This document shows, in pieces, positions 52,001-59,429 of a stretch of DNA of 64,000 nucleotides (the stretch's first letter is position 1; each line of letters starts with the position of its first letter). The notes below the pieces were generated by a model. The model saw nothing but the letters and a program-made list of their open reading frames with translations. It did no database searches and was not told the origin of the DNA. Made by a program: the position numbers and the translations under genes. Where the stretch lies: the NCBI GenBank assembly GCA_019424695.1, contig JAHYZA010000006.1:34032-98031 (forward strand), given 5' to 3'. Source of the stretch: Oscillospiraceae bacterium. GTDB taxonomy: Bacteria > Bacillota > Clostridia > Oscillospirales > Ruminococcaceae.

Positions 52001-52700
52001 CCGGCGTCTCCGCCTGGGGCTCCCCTGCCGGGAACGAGGCCCCCCCGCCCAGGGAAACATTGATCGGCACAAATTCATCGGTGTCCTCGGCAGACTTTAA
52101 ACCGAAGAGCCCCCGCTTCTTTTTGCCGGGTTCCCGGATCTTCCCCTTTTCGTCGGGCACGACCGCCACCGAGTCCCGGAAAAACTTCTGGAACTGGTTT
52201 TTTCCCTGGTTCAGCGCATCGGTATCGGCACCGGCATCCGGCGCCATTTTGAGCAGAAATCCCTTGATGATGCCGGTACGTGTGGTATCCGTCAAAGTAC
52301 CGGTGTCGGTAAGCCGCGGTTCCGGCTGCACAGGGCGCGCCGGCTCCACCGTCCGCGGGGGCTGCGCAGCCTGCGGGGCCGCCTGTGCGGGCTGGGCCGG
52401 CTGGGCCGCAGGGCGGGACGCGGTCGTCCGGCCGGGGGCCGGGGACGCCGTCTGCCGCGGCTGCACCGGGGCGGGGCTGCGCAGATCATCGAATCCGTCC
52501 AGATCATCCAGGCCCGAAAACGCGATCTTGTGATCCTGTTCCGGGGTACCGTGCAGCGGTGTGGTGGAAATGCCCACGCTGCGCAGGATCTCATCCACCT
52601 GATGGTCGGTCACAGTATTCTGCACACCGGCCGCCGTCTGCTGCTGGTTGAGGTCCTGCAAAATGCGGTCCACTGAATCATTGGTACGTTTGCTTGGCAT
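49056..52700 (-). CDS. 1214-residue protein with disordered front end and a catalytically dead P-type ATPase fold
   Basis: Residues 1-650 are Pro/Ala/Gln-rich and disordered, with four TGFTQNLGG-like repeats (near 395, 511, 529, 545). From 660 on it follows a P1B pump: helices about 667-690, 704-722, 738-757, 764-782, 856-874, 882-902 and 1160-1210, then cytoplasmic domains. GKGYVGWINKRRVLVGNRALMQDYG (about 1006-1030) is the nucleotide-domain segment of heavy-metal pumps. But CPC is CLGAP (892-896), DKTGT is DLFPTGCVTL (942-951), the HP motif is AGPTL (976-980), TGDN is DCDDFN (1089-1094) and no GDGxND is present. It cannot pump by the known mechanism. 34 bases after rlmB; probably a membrane scaffold or sensor. 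Confidence 0.75.
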   Translation of the reverse strand: MPSKRTNDSVDRILQDLNQQQTAAGVQNTVTDHQVDEILRSVGISTTPLHGTPEQDHKIAFSGLDDLDGFDDLRSPAPVQPRQTASPAPGRTTASRPAAQPAQPAQAAPQAAQPPRTVEPARPVQPEPRLTDTGTLTDTTRTGIIKGFLLKMAPDAGADTDALNQGKNQFQKFFRDSVAVVPDEKGKIREPGKKKRGLFGLKSAEDTDEFVPINVSLGGGASFPAGEPQAETPAVQQEEYFPDREPVQPEPQPARKHGLLGGLFGGRESATEEIVIPEARQEEPPVTYRGARTAAPEPEEPQGDTVENVWHSKYTRTAAPAEPEGDTIQILRGVQQNLRDASVTSTIYRKKRNTVEFTPGQKVRTAPPAQAMPDTPAGEPVGEPINLPERKAASTGFTMQLGALDAAPVDSTQDFMNAYNAVRPRTEPRPAARQTPSRQTAEETRPQQAMPTGQTQSTPPQPGRDPYADTQVVGLPPEGGLLGRREPDDVDQLVDTLTGKIRLTPEAPAHTGFTQDLGGSAVAESPVHTGFTQNLGGEIPADAPTGFTQNLAGGEPAEPGTASFVQDIAQAINRGAVPEGTARFDTAAARLTESLQEEAAEPARGRKRARRLAKGMMRLTGKPGDEQRDAAAQPFETAEIPPIHHHEYERAEDAPVVRRELSQQVLYYTTATFVTAAITAVLLILGLMAAAMPSLPGPLADPTVYPAVVLVLLAAAGGICWRTVVSGLVGLAKRPTPDSLAILPLLGAAVQCIVLLIAGNYTSDVTLLAGPAVLVLCLNIIGKRMNACTVQENFRLVSAKVEHSVAYRLKDAGALRAITNGLAEPHPNVLINRPTQVFRSFLHNSAAAGTSDKNQQQFAWLAGGCALVAMVITLIRTRDSAAAMMVLASVLCLGAPLAGTLLSALPARMMQRSAAQVGAVIPGWKDIRQLGRINVIQVTARDLFPTGCVTLSGIKPVKPEHIDLAIVYAASILAEAGPTLREVFLGMLGENRSLLAQVDDRETVYGKGYVGWINKRRVLVGNRALMQDYGVKIPSLEYEQHHTVNQRRVIYLAVSGKMFAMFQVAYQRDPDTAVVLDSLRRTGLSLVVDCDDFNCDVQLLEAAYSLPAGSVKVLTAQERKTLDPAVAWLPESEGNMLHLGSFASFVGGLEAAAGAAEGEHKASVLVSAAALFGCVLGVLLTLTGGLTTLPLAAFVLYQAMWCVLALIFPLLQQY

Positions 52701-52734
52701 GTTTGATTGCTCCCTTTACAGAAAAGGTGAAATT

Positions 52735-53517
52735 TCACTTGGCCGTACGGCGGCGCAGCACATCATAGCACAGGATGCCCGCCGCCACACTGACATTGTA
52801 ACTGTCCACACCGGTGGCCTGACCCGGGGCCATCTCCAGGGTAACCGCCGCATCGCAGAGTTTGCGGGTCAGGGCGCCGGGGCCGCCGCCCTCACTGCCC
52901 AGAACCAGCGCCACCGGTCCGGACAGATCGGTGCGGGAAAGCGGCGCACCGCCCAGATCGGCGCAATAGACAAACACGTTGTGTTCCTTGATGGTGCGGA
53001 TGGCCTGGGCCAGATTGGTCACACGGGCCACCGGCAGACGGGCGGCCGCACCGGCGCTGGCCTTCATGACGGTACCGGTCACGCCGACACCGCCCCGCTT
53101 GGGAATGACCACCCCGTGGGCGCCGCACAGATAAGCCGAGCGGATGATAGCGCCCAGGTTATGCGGGTCCTCGACCCCATCACACAGGACGAGGAACGGG
53201 GCTTCCTGCTTTGCCTGCGCCGCCGCGAACAGATCTTCCAGCGCCGCGTACTGCACCTCGGCCGCACGCACCGCCACGCCCTGGTGGTCCTGCGTACCGC
53301 AGAGCTTTTGCAGCTTATTGCCCGGTACCCGCTTGACGACGGCGCCGCACTGCTTGGCCAGGGCCGTATAATAGCCCGCCACCGCCTGGGGCAGCGAGTC
53401 CGACAGATAAAGAGTGTCCACCGCATCGCCGCTTTTGAGCAATTCGGTCACGGGGTTTTTGCCCCATACCAGCGTGTCGGTGTGCTGCTGTGCCGGTTCA
53501 CGACCCGTTCTTTCCAT
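52735..53517 (-). CDS. rlmB: TrmH-family 23S rRNA 2'-O-methyltransferase (RlmB-like)
   Basis: 260-residue SPOUT methyltransferase that would methylate a 23S rRNA guanosine ribose. N-terminal L30e-like substrate-binding domain (about 15-90) then the knotted domain with DGVEDPHNLGAIIRSAYLCGAHGVV (motif 1), LVLGSEGGGPGALTRKLCD (motif 2) and SYNVSVAAGILCYDVLR (motif 3). I use ATG 53517, with AGGAGGT six bases upstream. Followed by the dead P-type ATPase gene on the same transcript. Confidence 0.92.
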   Translation of the reverse strand: MERTGREPAQQHTDTLVWGKNPVTELLKSGDAVDTLYLSDSLPQAVAGYYTALAKQCGAVVKRVPGNKLQKLCGTQDHQGVAVRAAEVQYAALEDLFAAAQAKQEAPFLVLCDGVEDPHNLGAIIRSAYLCGAHGVVIPKRGGVGVTGTVMKASAGAAARLPVARVTNLAQAIRTIKEHNVFVYCADLGGAPLSRTDLSGPVALVLGSEGGGPGALTRKLCDAAVTLEMAPGQATGVDSYNVSVAAGILCYDVLRRRTAK

Positions 53518-53592
53518 CCCATACCTCCTGGGGGGACGTTCCTGTCCCCTGCCTGTATCTTTCTTATTGGTAATGCTGACTATACAGATTAC

Positions 53593-53622
53593 AGTATAGC
53601 ACACAGGCCGCGGTTTTGTCAC
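53593..53622 (-). promoter_or_regulatory. candidate promoter of rlmB
   Basis: Minus strand GTGACA (53622-53617), 18 bases, TATACT (53598-53593). Confidence 0.45.
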
Positions 53623-53762
53623 CTTTTTTTGCAGTTTTTGTCGGGTCCTGGCGCTGTTTTTTACATCTGCCAGATACTCATGCGCCAAAAGTGCAAATGC
53701 CGCCGGCGATTCGTCGTTGTATCATGCTTTATACGTTTTGTAGAGGCTTTGCAGTTTTCCCT

Positions 53763-53853
53763 TGTTGAAAACTCTGTTGAAAGTGTGGAAAACCCGCATT
53801 CCCATCCACTTTTCCACCATTTGCCACCCGAGTTTTGCACAGGCGGTGGAAAA
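53763..53853. other. cluster of DnaA-box-like 9-mers in the rlmB-fba spacer
   Basis: Within 91 bases are six 9-mers fitting TTTTCNACN or one change from it: TGTTGAAAA (53763), TGTTGAAAG (53775), TGTGGAAAA (53784), TTTTCCACC (53810), TTTTGCACA (53833) and GGTGGAAAA (53845). One is exactly TTTTCCACA on the minus strand. The rest of 53518-54020 is AT-rich spacer with no credible ORF. No dnaA, dnaN or rpmH is nearby, so a replication origin is unlikely; a DnaA titration or control site is possible. Confidence 0.4.
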
Positions 53854-54020
53854 GTTTTCCCTATAACAGCCCGGATAACCTCCGTTGTCAAGTGGGCAAA
53901 AGGCATCAATTTTTTCTGGAAAATAGGCAGAATTTCCCGCGGAATTTACAAATTCTTCCGCTCTTTCTTATTTGGCGGCAAAATGGGCAAAAAGTACATA
54001 TACCTCGACGAAAAAAGCTG

Positions 54021-54049
54021 TTGCTTTTTTGTCAAAGTCAGGGTATAAT
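54021..54049 (+). promoter_or_regulatory. promoter of the fructose-bisphosphate aldolase gene
   Basis: TTGCTT (54021-54026), 17 bases, TATAAT (54044-54049). A six-base stem CACACC/GGTGTG followed by CCTTTT lies in the leader (54061-54084). Confidence 0.7.
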
Positions 54050-54115
54050 GAAACCAACGGCACACCGGGGGTCGGTGTGTCCTTTTCCAACAAACATCAT
54101 GTGGAGGTATGTGAT

Positions 54116-54979
54116 ATGCTGGTAAATGCTACCAATATGCTGCTGAAAGCACGCGATGGCCACTATGCGGTGGGCCAGTTCAACATCAACAACCTGGAGT
54201 GGACCAAGAGCATCCTGCTGACCGCGCAGGAACTCAATTCGCCCGTGATCCTCGGTGTTTCCGAGGGCGCCGGCAAATATATGACCGGTTTCAAGACCGT
54301 TGCTGCGATGGTCAAGGCCATGGACGAGAGCCTGGGCATCACCGTTCCCGTGGCCCTGCACCTGGACCACGGCACCTATGAGGGCGCCAAAGCCTGCGTC
54401 GCCGCCGGCTTCACCTCCATCATGTTCGACGGCAGCCACTACGACATCGAAGAGAACGTTGCCAAGACCACCGAGCTGGTCGCTCTGGCCCACGATCACG
54501 GCCTGTCCATCGAGGCCGAGGTCGGTTCCATCGGCGGCGAAGAGGACGGCGTTGTGGGTATGGGCGAGATCGCCGATCCCGAGCAGTGCGCCAAGATCGC
54601 CGGCCTGGGCATCGACTTCCTGGCCGCCGGCATCGGCAACATCCACGGCAAGTACCCCGCCAACTGGAAGGGCCTGGACTTTGACGCCCTGGACAAGATC
54701 CACGGTGCCACCAACAACATTCCCCTGGTTCTGCACGGCGGCACGGGCATCCCGGAGGATATGATCAAGAAGGCCATCAGCCTGGGCGTTTCCAAGATCA
54801 ACGTCAACACCGAGTGCCAGCTGAGCTTTGCCGACGCGACCCGCAAGTATATCGAGGCCGGCAAGGACCTGCAGGGCAAGGGCTTTGACCCCCGCAAGCT
54901 GCTGGCCCCCGGCGCCGAGGCCATCAAGGCTACCGTTCGTGAGAAGATCGAACTGTTCGGCTCTGCCAACAAAGCCTGA
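54116..54979 (+). CDS. fba: class II fructose-1,6-bisphosphate aldolase
   Basis: 287-residue zinc aldolase of glycolysis. VALHLDHGTYEGAKACVAAGFTSIMFDGSHY carries the zinc His and the class II signature; IEAEVGSIGGEEDG, GNIHGKYP and VLHGGTGIPEDMIKKAI supply further metal and phosphate contacts; INVNTECQLSF is the usual late segment. GGAGGT precedes ATG 54116. Single gene with its own promoter and terminator. Confidence 0.96.
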   Translation: MLVNATNMLLKARDGHYAVGQFNINNLEWTKSILLTAQELNSPVILGVSEGAGKYMTGFKTVAAMVKAMDESLGITVPVALHLDHGTYEGAKACVAAGFTSIMFDGSHYDIEENVAKTTELVALAHDHGLSIEAEVGSIGGEEDGVVGMGEIADPEQCAKIAGLGIDFLAAGIGNIHGKYPANWKGLDFDALDKIHGATNNIPLVLHGGTGIPEDMIKKAISLGVSKINVNTECQLSFADATRKYIEAGKDLQGKGFDPRKLLAPGAEAIKATVREKIELFGSANKA

Positions 54980-55007
54980 TTTTTCACCCTGTAAAAAAGT
55001 ATGGCTC

Positions 55008-55042
55008 AAGGCCGGTGGGAGAAATCCCACCGGCCTTTTTGT
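55008..55042 (+). terminator. intrinsic terminator after fba
   Basis: Perfect 13-bp stem AAGGCCGGTGGGA / TCCCACCGGCCTT, loop GAAA, then TTTGTTTTT. Confidence 0.92.
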
Positions 55043-55101
55043 TTTTCCTTTCGTCACCTCCTGCCCTGCTGCGGCATAGCGTGTGGGCAGGAGGTGTTTG
55101 T

Positions 55102-57756
55102 ATGCCCAATGGAACTTTACGCGTGTACGCGTCGGTCGCCGAGCAGGCGGCTCCGCTGGCCGGTGTCAGCGTGGCCGTGCTGGACGAATCCGGCGCTGTG
55201 CTCGCCCGTCTGACCACCGATGCGTCGGGTGCTGCCGGTCCGCTCACTCTGACCGCTCCCGACCCCAGCTACAGTCTGGATGAAAACAACCGCACTGTGC
55301 GCCCTTATGCCGTCTACCGTCTGGTTGCCGACGCCACCGGCTGGCAGAGCCAGATCCTGGACGGCGTGCAGGTTTTTGCCGGGCAGGAGACCGTGGCCCG
55401 GCTTTCTTTCCTGCCCGCTTCCCCGGCCGATGCACCCACCCTGGCAGATACCCGCACCGAGGAGCAGAACGTGGAAGTCACCACCATCCCCCCTCATGCA
55501 CTGTTTGCCGGTGGCGGCGGCAGTGGCCCCACGCCGGAGGAAAATCTTAACGCCCGGGTGCTGACCGAAGTGGTCATTCCCAAAAAGATCACCGTACACC
55601 TGGGCAAGCCTTCCGCCAACGTCAGCAATGTGACGGTGGGATTTCAGGAATATATTGCCAACGTGGCCTCCAGCGAGGTCTACCCCACCTGGCCGGAAGA
55701 GGCCATCCGTGCCAACATTCTGGCACAGATCAGTCTGGCCCTCAACCGTATCTGGACTGAATGGTATCCCAGCCGGGGCTACGCTTTCAACATCACGGGT
55801 TCGCCGGGGTACGACCAGGCTTATGTGGCAGGCCGCACAGTCTTTGCCGTCATGGAGCGGCTGACCGCCGAGCTGTTCAATACCTATGTGCGGCGTTCCG
55901 GCGACCAGGAACCCTATTTTACCGAATACTGCGACGGCAAGCTGGTCACCTGTCCCGGCATGAAGCAATGGGGCACCGTAGACCGGGCCAACGAAGGCAA
56001 AAACGCGCTGCAGATCCTGCGCTATTATTACGGCGACCGTGTCCAGCTGGTGACCACCAACAACATTGCGGCCATTCCGTCCAGCTGGCCCGGCGTCACT
56101 CTGAAGCGGGGTTCCACCGGCACCAGCGTAAGCATTCTGCAGCGGCAGCTTTCCCGCATTGCCAAGGATTACCCCTCCTTCGGCAAACCGGAAGTCACCG
56201 GCACCTTTGACGCCGCCACCGAACAGTGCGTCAAGAACTTCCAGAAGCAGTTCAGCCTGACGGCCGACGGCCTGGTGGGCAAAGCCACCTGGTACAAGAT
56301 CAGTTACATCTACGTCAGCGTCAAGGATCTGGCCGAGCTGACCAGCGAGGGTGAGACCGCCACCGGCACCGAGAGTTCCGGCACCTGGCCCGGCGTGGTG
56401 CTCAAACGGGGTTCCACCGGCAGCGAGGTGGAGCAGGTACAGTTCTGGCTTTCGGAACTGGCGCAGTTCAACAGTGCCCTGCCGAATCTGACGGTGGACG
56501 GCAACTTCGGTGCTGCCACCGAGCGAGCCGTAAAAACATTCCAGCAGGAGCAGGGTCTGACCGCCGACGGCATCGTGGGGCAGGCCACCTGGGATGCTCT
56601 GTATGCCGCCTGGCTGGATACGCAAAGCGACCTGGGCGGCACTGCCTGGCCCGGCATTGTGCTGCGGCGCGGAGATACCGGCATGGAGGTACGGCTGGTG
56701 CAGTTCTGGCTGCGGCTGGCAGCAGACAATTACACTTCGCTGGCTGCCGTCAGTGTAGACGGGAATTTTGGTGCCGCCACCGAGAAAGCGGTGACTGCTT
56801 TCCAGAGCCTGTTCGGCCTGACCGCCGACGGAGTTGTGGGGCGCGCCACCTGGGACAAACTCAACGAAGTGGCACTGGCCGTGGTCAACGAAATCGTGGA
56901 CCCCAATGTAGCACCCGGACAGTTCACTACCACCGTGCGGGAAGGCAGCCGCGGCACCGCTGTGCGGGCTGTACAGTACTATCTGCGGCGGCTGTCGGCC
57001 TATTACAACGATATTCCGTCGGTGACAGTGGACGGCGTCTTTGGCGCAGCCACTACCAAAGCTGTCAAGGCATGGCAGGCCCGGGCCGGGCTGACGGTGG
57101 ACGGCGTGGTGGGCCGCCTGACCTGGAACAGCCTGTACAAAGCCGTGCAGGACCTGGCCACCAGCGGCCCGGTGGTACGCACAGCCTCGCTGCCGGCGCC
57201 CGCTTCCACACTGCAGCCCGGGGATTCCGGCGCGTCTGTGCTGCGGCTGGACCGTCTGCTGCTGTTCCTGGGGCAATGGCTGCCGGAGATCAACTTCCTG
57301 GGCAGCACTACCCCCAGCGACGCGTACTCCGACGATCTGGAGATCACGGTACGCAGCGCGCAGCGGTATTTCGGCCTGCCGGAGACCGGAGAAGTCACCA
57401 CCGCCGACTGGAACGTTTTTCTGAAAGCCGCACAGGCGCTGGCCGAGGTGAATCCCGCGGCTGCTGCGCCGGAGCCGGACGGCATCTGGCCTGCCTCGGC
57501 GCTGACGCTGGGCAGTTCCGGCCCGGCTGTGCTGCAGGTGCAGCGCTGGCTGAATCTGATCGCCTCGGTGGATCAGGGGTACAGTTTTGTTCCGGAGACC
57601 GGCGAACTGGATACCGCCACCCAGGAGGCGCTGGAGAATTACCAGCTGACCGCCGGGCTGCCCACGCTGGGCGTAGTGGACACCGCCACCTGGGAAAGCC
57701 TGCGCACCGCCGCCCAGGCACTGTGCAGTACCTGTCAGAGCAATGAGGAGGGGTAA
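55102..57756 (+). CDS. multi-domain peptidoglycan-binding protein with SpoIID-like region
   Basis: 884 residues. A beta-sandwich (about 1-105), then a SpoIID-like segment (about 150-325; IANVASSEVYPTWPEEAIRA, ALNRIWTEWYPSRGYAF, MKQWGTVDRANEGKNALQIL) and six peptidoglycan-binding type 1 domains at about 329-399, 430-505, 516-590, 608-680, 703-775 and 796-870; copies 1-4 share the TVDGNFGAATEKAV / GLTADGVVG pattern, the last two have diverged. There is no signal peptide at the AGGAGGT-preceded ATG 55102. Overlaps nothing but stands four bases from the M15 gene. It may bind wall or spore cortex; how it is exported is unclear. Confidence 0.82.
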   Translation: MPNGTLRVYASVAEQAAPLAGVSVAVLDESGAVLARLTTDASGAAGPLTLTAPDPSYSLDENNRTVRPYAVYRLVADATGWQSQILDGVQVFAGQETVARLSFLPASPADAPTLADTRTEEQNVEVTTIPPHALFAGGGGSGPTPEENLNARVLTEVVIPKKITVHLGKPSANVSNVTVGFQEYIANVASSEVYPTWPEEAIRANILAQISLALNRIWTEWYPSRGYAFNITGSPGYDQAYVAGRTVFAVMERLTAELFNTYVRRSGDQEPYFTEYCDGKLVTCPGMKQWGTVDRANEGKNALQILRYYYGDRVQLVTTNNIAAIPSSWPGVTLKRGSTGTSVSILQRQLSRIAKDYPSFGKPEVTGTFDAATEQCVKNFQKQFSLTADGLVGKATWYKISYIYVSVKDLAELTSEGETATGTESSGTWPGVVLKRGSTGSEVEQVQFWLSELAQFNSALPNLTVDGNFGAATERAVKTFQQEQGLTADGIVGQATWDALYAAWLDTQSDLGGTAWPGIVLRRGDTGMEVRLVQFWLRLAADNYTSLAAVSVDGNFGAATEKAVTAFQSLFGLTADGVVGRATWDKLNEVALAVVNEIVDPNVAPGQFTTTVREGSRGTAVRAVQYYLRRLSAYYNDIPSVTVDGVFGAATTKAVKAWQARAGLTVDGVVGRLTWNSLYKAVQDLATSGPVVRTASLPAPASTLQPGDSGASVLRLDRLLLFLGQWLPEINFLGSTTPSDAYSDDLEITVRSAQRYFGLPETGEVTTADWNVFLKAAQALAEVNPAAAAPEPDGIWPASALTLGSSGPAVLQVQRWLNLIASVDQGYSFVPETGELDTATQEALENYQLTAGLPTLGVVDTATWESLRTAAQALCSTCQSNEEG

Positions 57757-57760
57757 TACC

Positions 57761-58450
57761 ATGGCGAAAGTATTTGTCTATGATTCCTATACCAACCGAT
57801 TCTACACCTACAACCTGAGCGAGAACGATGCCATGCCCTACAGTTCCGGCACAACGCTGCGGGTGCGGGAGTTCCGTGGTTCCAGCAACGCCAACGTGCT
57901 GTGGACCACAGTGGCTGCCATGGAAGCCTGGAACCTGACCCGCCGCAACTACGGCAGCGGCATCCCGGTGGGGTATGCCTTCAAGCGTATCTGGGAGGGC
58001 GGCCACGGCACCACCAGCCAGCACTATGCAGGCGTGGCCTTTGACGTGGGGCAAAGCCTGAGCAGCAGCGACCGCAAAAAGATCTACAATACCGCCGTAG
58101 CCACCGGCGCCTGGGGCTATGTGGAGCCTCTTTCGATGACTCCCACCTGGGTGCACTTTGACCGCCGCTACGGTACCCCCGCCTGCCCCAACACCACCGC
58201 CGGTTACCCCACCGTGCGCCGGGGCAGCCGCAACACCTACGTGCTGATCCTGCAGGACGCGCTGAACGCTCTGGGCTATCCCAGCGGTTCCCTGGACGGC
58301 GTGTTCGGCGCAGCCACCGAGAGCGCCCTCAAAGCCATCCAGAAAGATTTCTCGCTGACGGCCGACGGCATCTGCGGCTGCAGCAGCTGGAAGAAGATCG
58401 CCTCGGCAGCCCTGGGTGTGGGCCGCACCTCCACCGTCGTTGATAAATGA
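57761..58450 (+). CDS. M15-like carboxypeptidase fold with peptidoglycan-binding domain
   Basis: 229 residues. Residues about 25-140 contain the zinc motif pair of M15/VanY-like peptidases: SQHYAGVAFDVG (HxxxxxxD) and WVHFDRR (final His). A peptidoglycan-binding domain follows (about 150-215, SLDGVFGAATESALKAI). GAGGAGG precedes ATG 57761. No signal peptide is seen, as in its upstream partner, with which it shares an operon. Probably a DD- or LD-carboxypeptidase acting on wall peptides. Confidence 0.82.
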   Translation: MAKVFVYDSYTNRFYTYNLSENDAMPYSSGTTLRVREFRGSSNANVLWTTVAAMEAWNLTRRNYGSGIPVGYAFKRIWEGGHGTTSQHYAGVAFDVGQSLSSSDRKKIYNTAVATGAWGYVEPLSMTPTWVHFDRRYGTPACPNTTAGYPTVRRGSRNTYVLILQDALNALGYPSGSLDGVFGAATESALKAIQKDFSLTADGICGCSSWKKIASAALGVGRTSTVVDK

Positions 58451-58468
58451 TGTTCCACCTGTTATAAT
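58440..58468 (+). promoter_or_regulatory. promoter of the nitroreductase gene
   Basis: TTGATA (58440-58445), 17 bases, TATAAT (58463-58468). The -35 box lies inside the end of the M15 gene. Confidence 0.8.
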
Positions 58469-58497
58469 GAAGAAAAAACAAAAGGACGTGACCGACT

Positions 58498-59073
58498 GTG
58501 GAAATGATGGAATTCTTGCGCACCCGCCGCACCTACCGCCGCTTTGAGCAGCGCCCTGTGGCACCGGAGATCCTGACCGAAGCGGTAGACGCCGCACGCA
58601 TCGCCAGCTGCGGCAACAACCGCCAGACGCTGAAATATATCATCGTGCAGAGTCCCGAGGCGGTGGCCGCTGTACAGCCGCTGGTGCACTGGGCAGCCAG
58701 CCTGCCGCCGGAACTGGGTTGTCCCAAACCCGGCGAACAGCCGGTGGCGTTCATCGCCGTGCTGCAGGACGAACAGCTGCCCGGCTGCAGCGACACCGAT
58801 ACGGGTCTTGCCATGGGCAGCCTGACGGCTGCCGCCTGGGCCCATGGGGTGGGCAGCTGCCTGATGGGGTCCATCGACCGTCCGGCGCTGACCGAACTGC
58901 TGGGCCTACCGGAAGGCGTGACGTTGCGGTATATGGTGGCGCTGGGCTACCCCAGCCATAAAAGCCACCTGGTCACCGCCCGGGAGGGTAACACCAAATA
59001 CTACCTGGACGACGCACATGACTACTGTGTGCCCAAGCGTCCCATGGAAGAAGTGCTGCTGAAAACACTGTAA
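58498..59073 (+). CDS. nitroreductase family protein
   Basis: 191-residue FMN-dependent oxidoreductase of the NfsB/FRP-like fold. MEFLRTRRTYRRFEQRPV has the arginines that hold FMN phosphate; MGSLTAAAWAHGVGSCLMGS and MVALGYPSHK are typical later segments. Reduces nitro compounds or quinones with NAD(P)H; substrate unknown. GTG at 58498 is chosen, with AAAGGA upstream; ATG 58504 or 58507 is possible. Confidence 0.88.
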   Translation: MEMMEFLRTRRTYRRFEQRPVAPEILTEAVDAARIASCGNNRQTLKYIIVQSPEAVAAVQPLVHWAASLPPELGCPKPGEQPVAFIAVLQDEQLPGCSDTDTGLAMGSLTAAAWAHGVGSCLMGSIDRPALTELLGLPEGVTLRYMVALGYPSHKSHLVTAREGNTKYYLDDAHDYCVPKRPMEEVLLKTL

Positions 59074-59080
59074 ACGCACA

Positions 59081-59116
59081 AAATCACCCCCGGCCCGCAG
59101 GCCGGGGGGATTTTTA
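59081..59116 (+). terminator. intrinsic terminator after the nitroreductase gene
   Basis: Stem CCCCCGGCC / GGCCGGGGG with flanking A/T pairs, loop CGCA, then ATTTTT. Confidence 0.88.
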
Positions 59117-59429
59117 TGCAATTGTACTCAGCTGGGGATGGCGCGACTCCGGGGATAAATCTCATAAAAGACTGCGTATTTGAGCCATTGCTTCCTTGCA
59201 GACCCCCTGACCGTTCGACAAGGGTTGCCACGTTTTTTATACTTGGCACCCCAAAGTGTCTTGTCAGTCACGCATTTTGAACAAAACCGCCTACATATTT
59301 TTTACTTTTTGCATAAATATTCGTCATTTCTCCAAATTATTAATAAATTATTGACACAGCCACATCAGCGCGCTAAAGTAATGAAGCAAGCGATTGTAAA
59401 TCTACTGTAAGAAAAGAGGGAGTCAAATC
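59117..59429. other. AT-rich spacer before cstA
   Basis: About 310 bases with no credible ORF. The only clear signal is a promoter at 59351-59379, and GAAAAGAGGGAG before the start codon. It is noticeably AT-rich (59280-59350). Long upstream regions are common for cstA, which is nutrient-controlled. Confidence 0.5.
59351..59379 (+). promoter_or_regulatory. promoter of cstA
   Basis: TTGACA (59351-59356), 17 bases, TAAAGT (59374-59379). Confidence 0.6.

Noticed and set aside
48771..52100. Open frame of over 1100 codons opposite the dead P-type ATPase
   Set aside because: Antisense shadow of low complexity (His/Arg/Gln/Pro). Kept the minus-strand frame because it shows ordered membrane helices and ATPase-like segments.
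53763..53853. Replication origin (oriC)
   Set aside because: DnaA-box-like sequences are present but there is no dnaA, dnaN, recF or rpmH around, and no clear AT-rich unwinding trio was seen.
59351..59429. CcpA cre site before cstA
   Set aside because: TGAAGCAAGCGATT near 59392 matches the consensus poorly.
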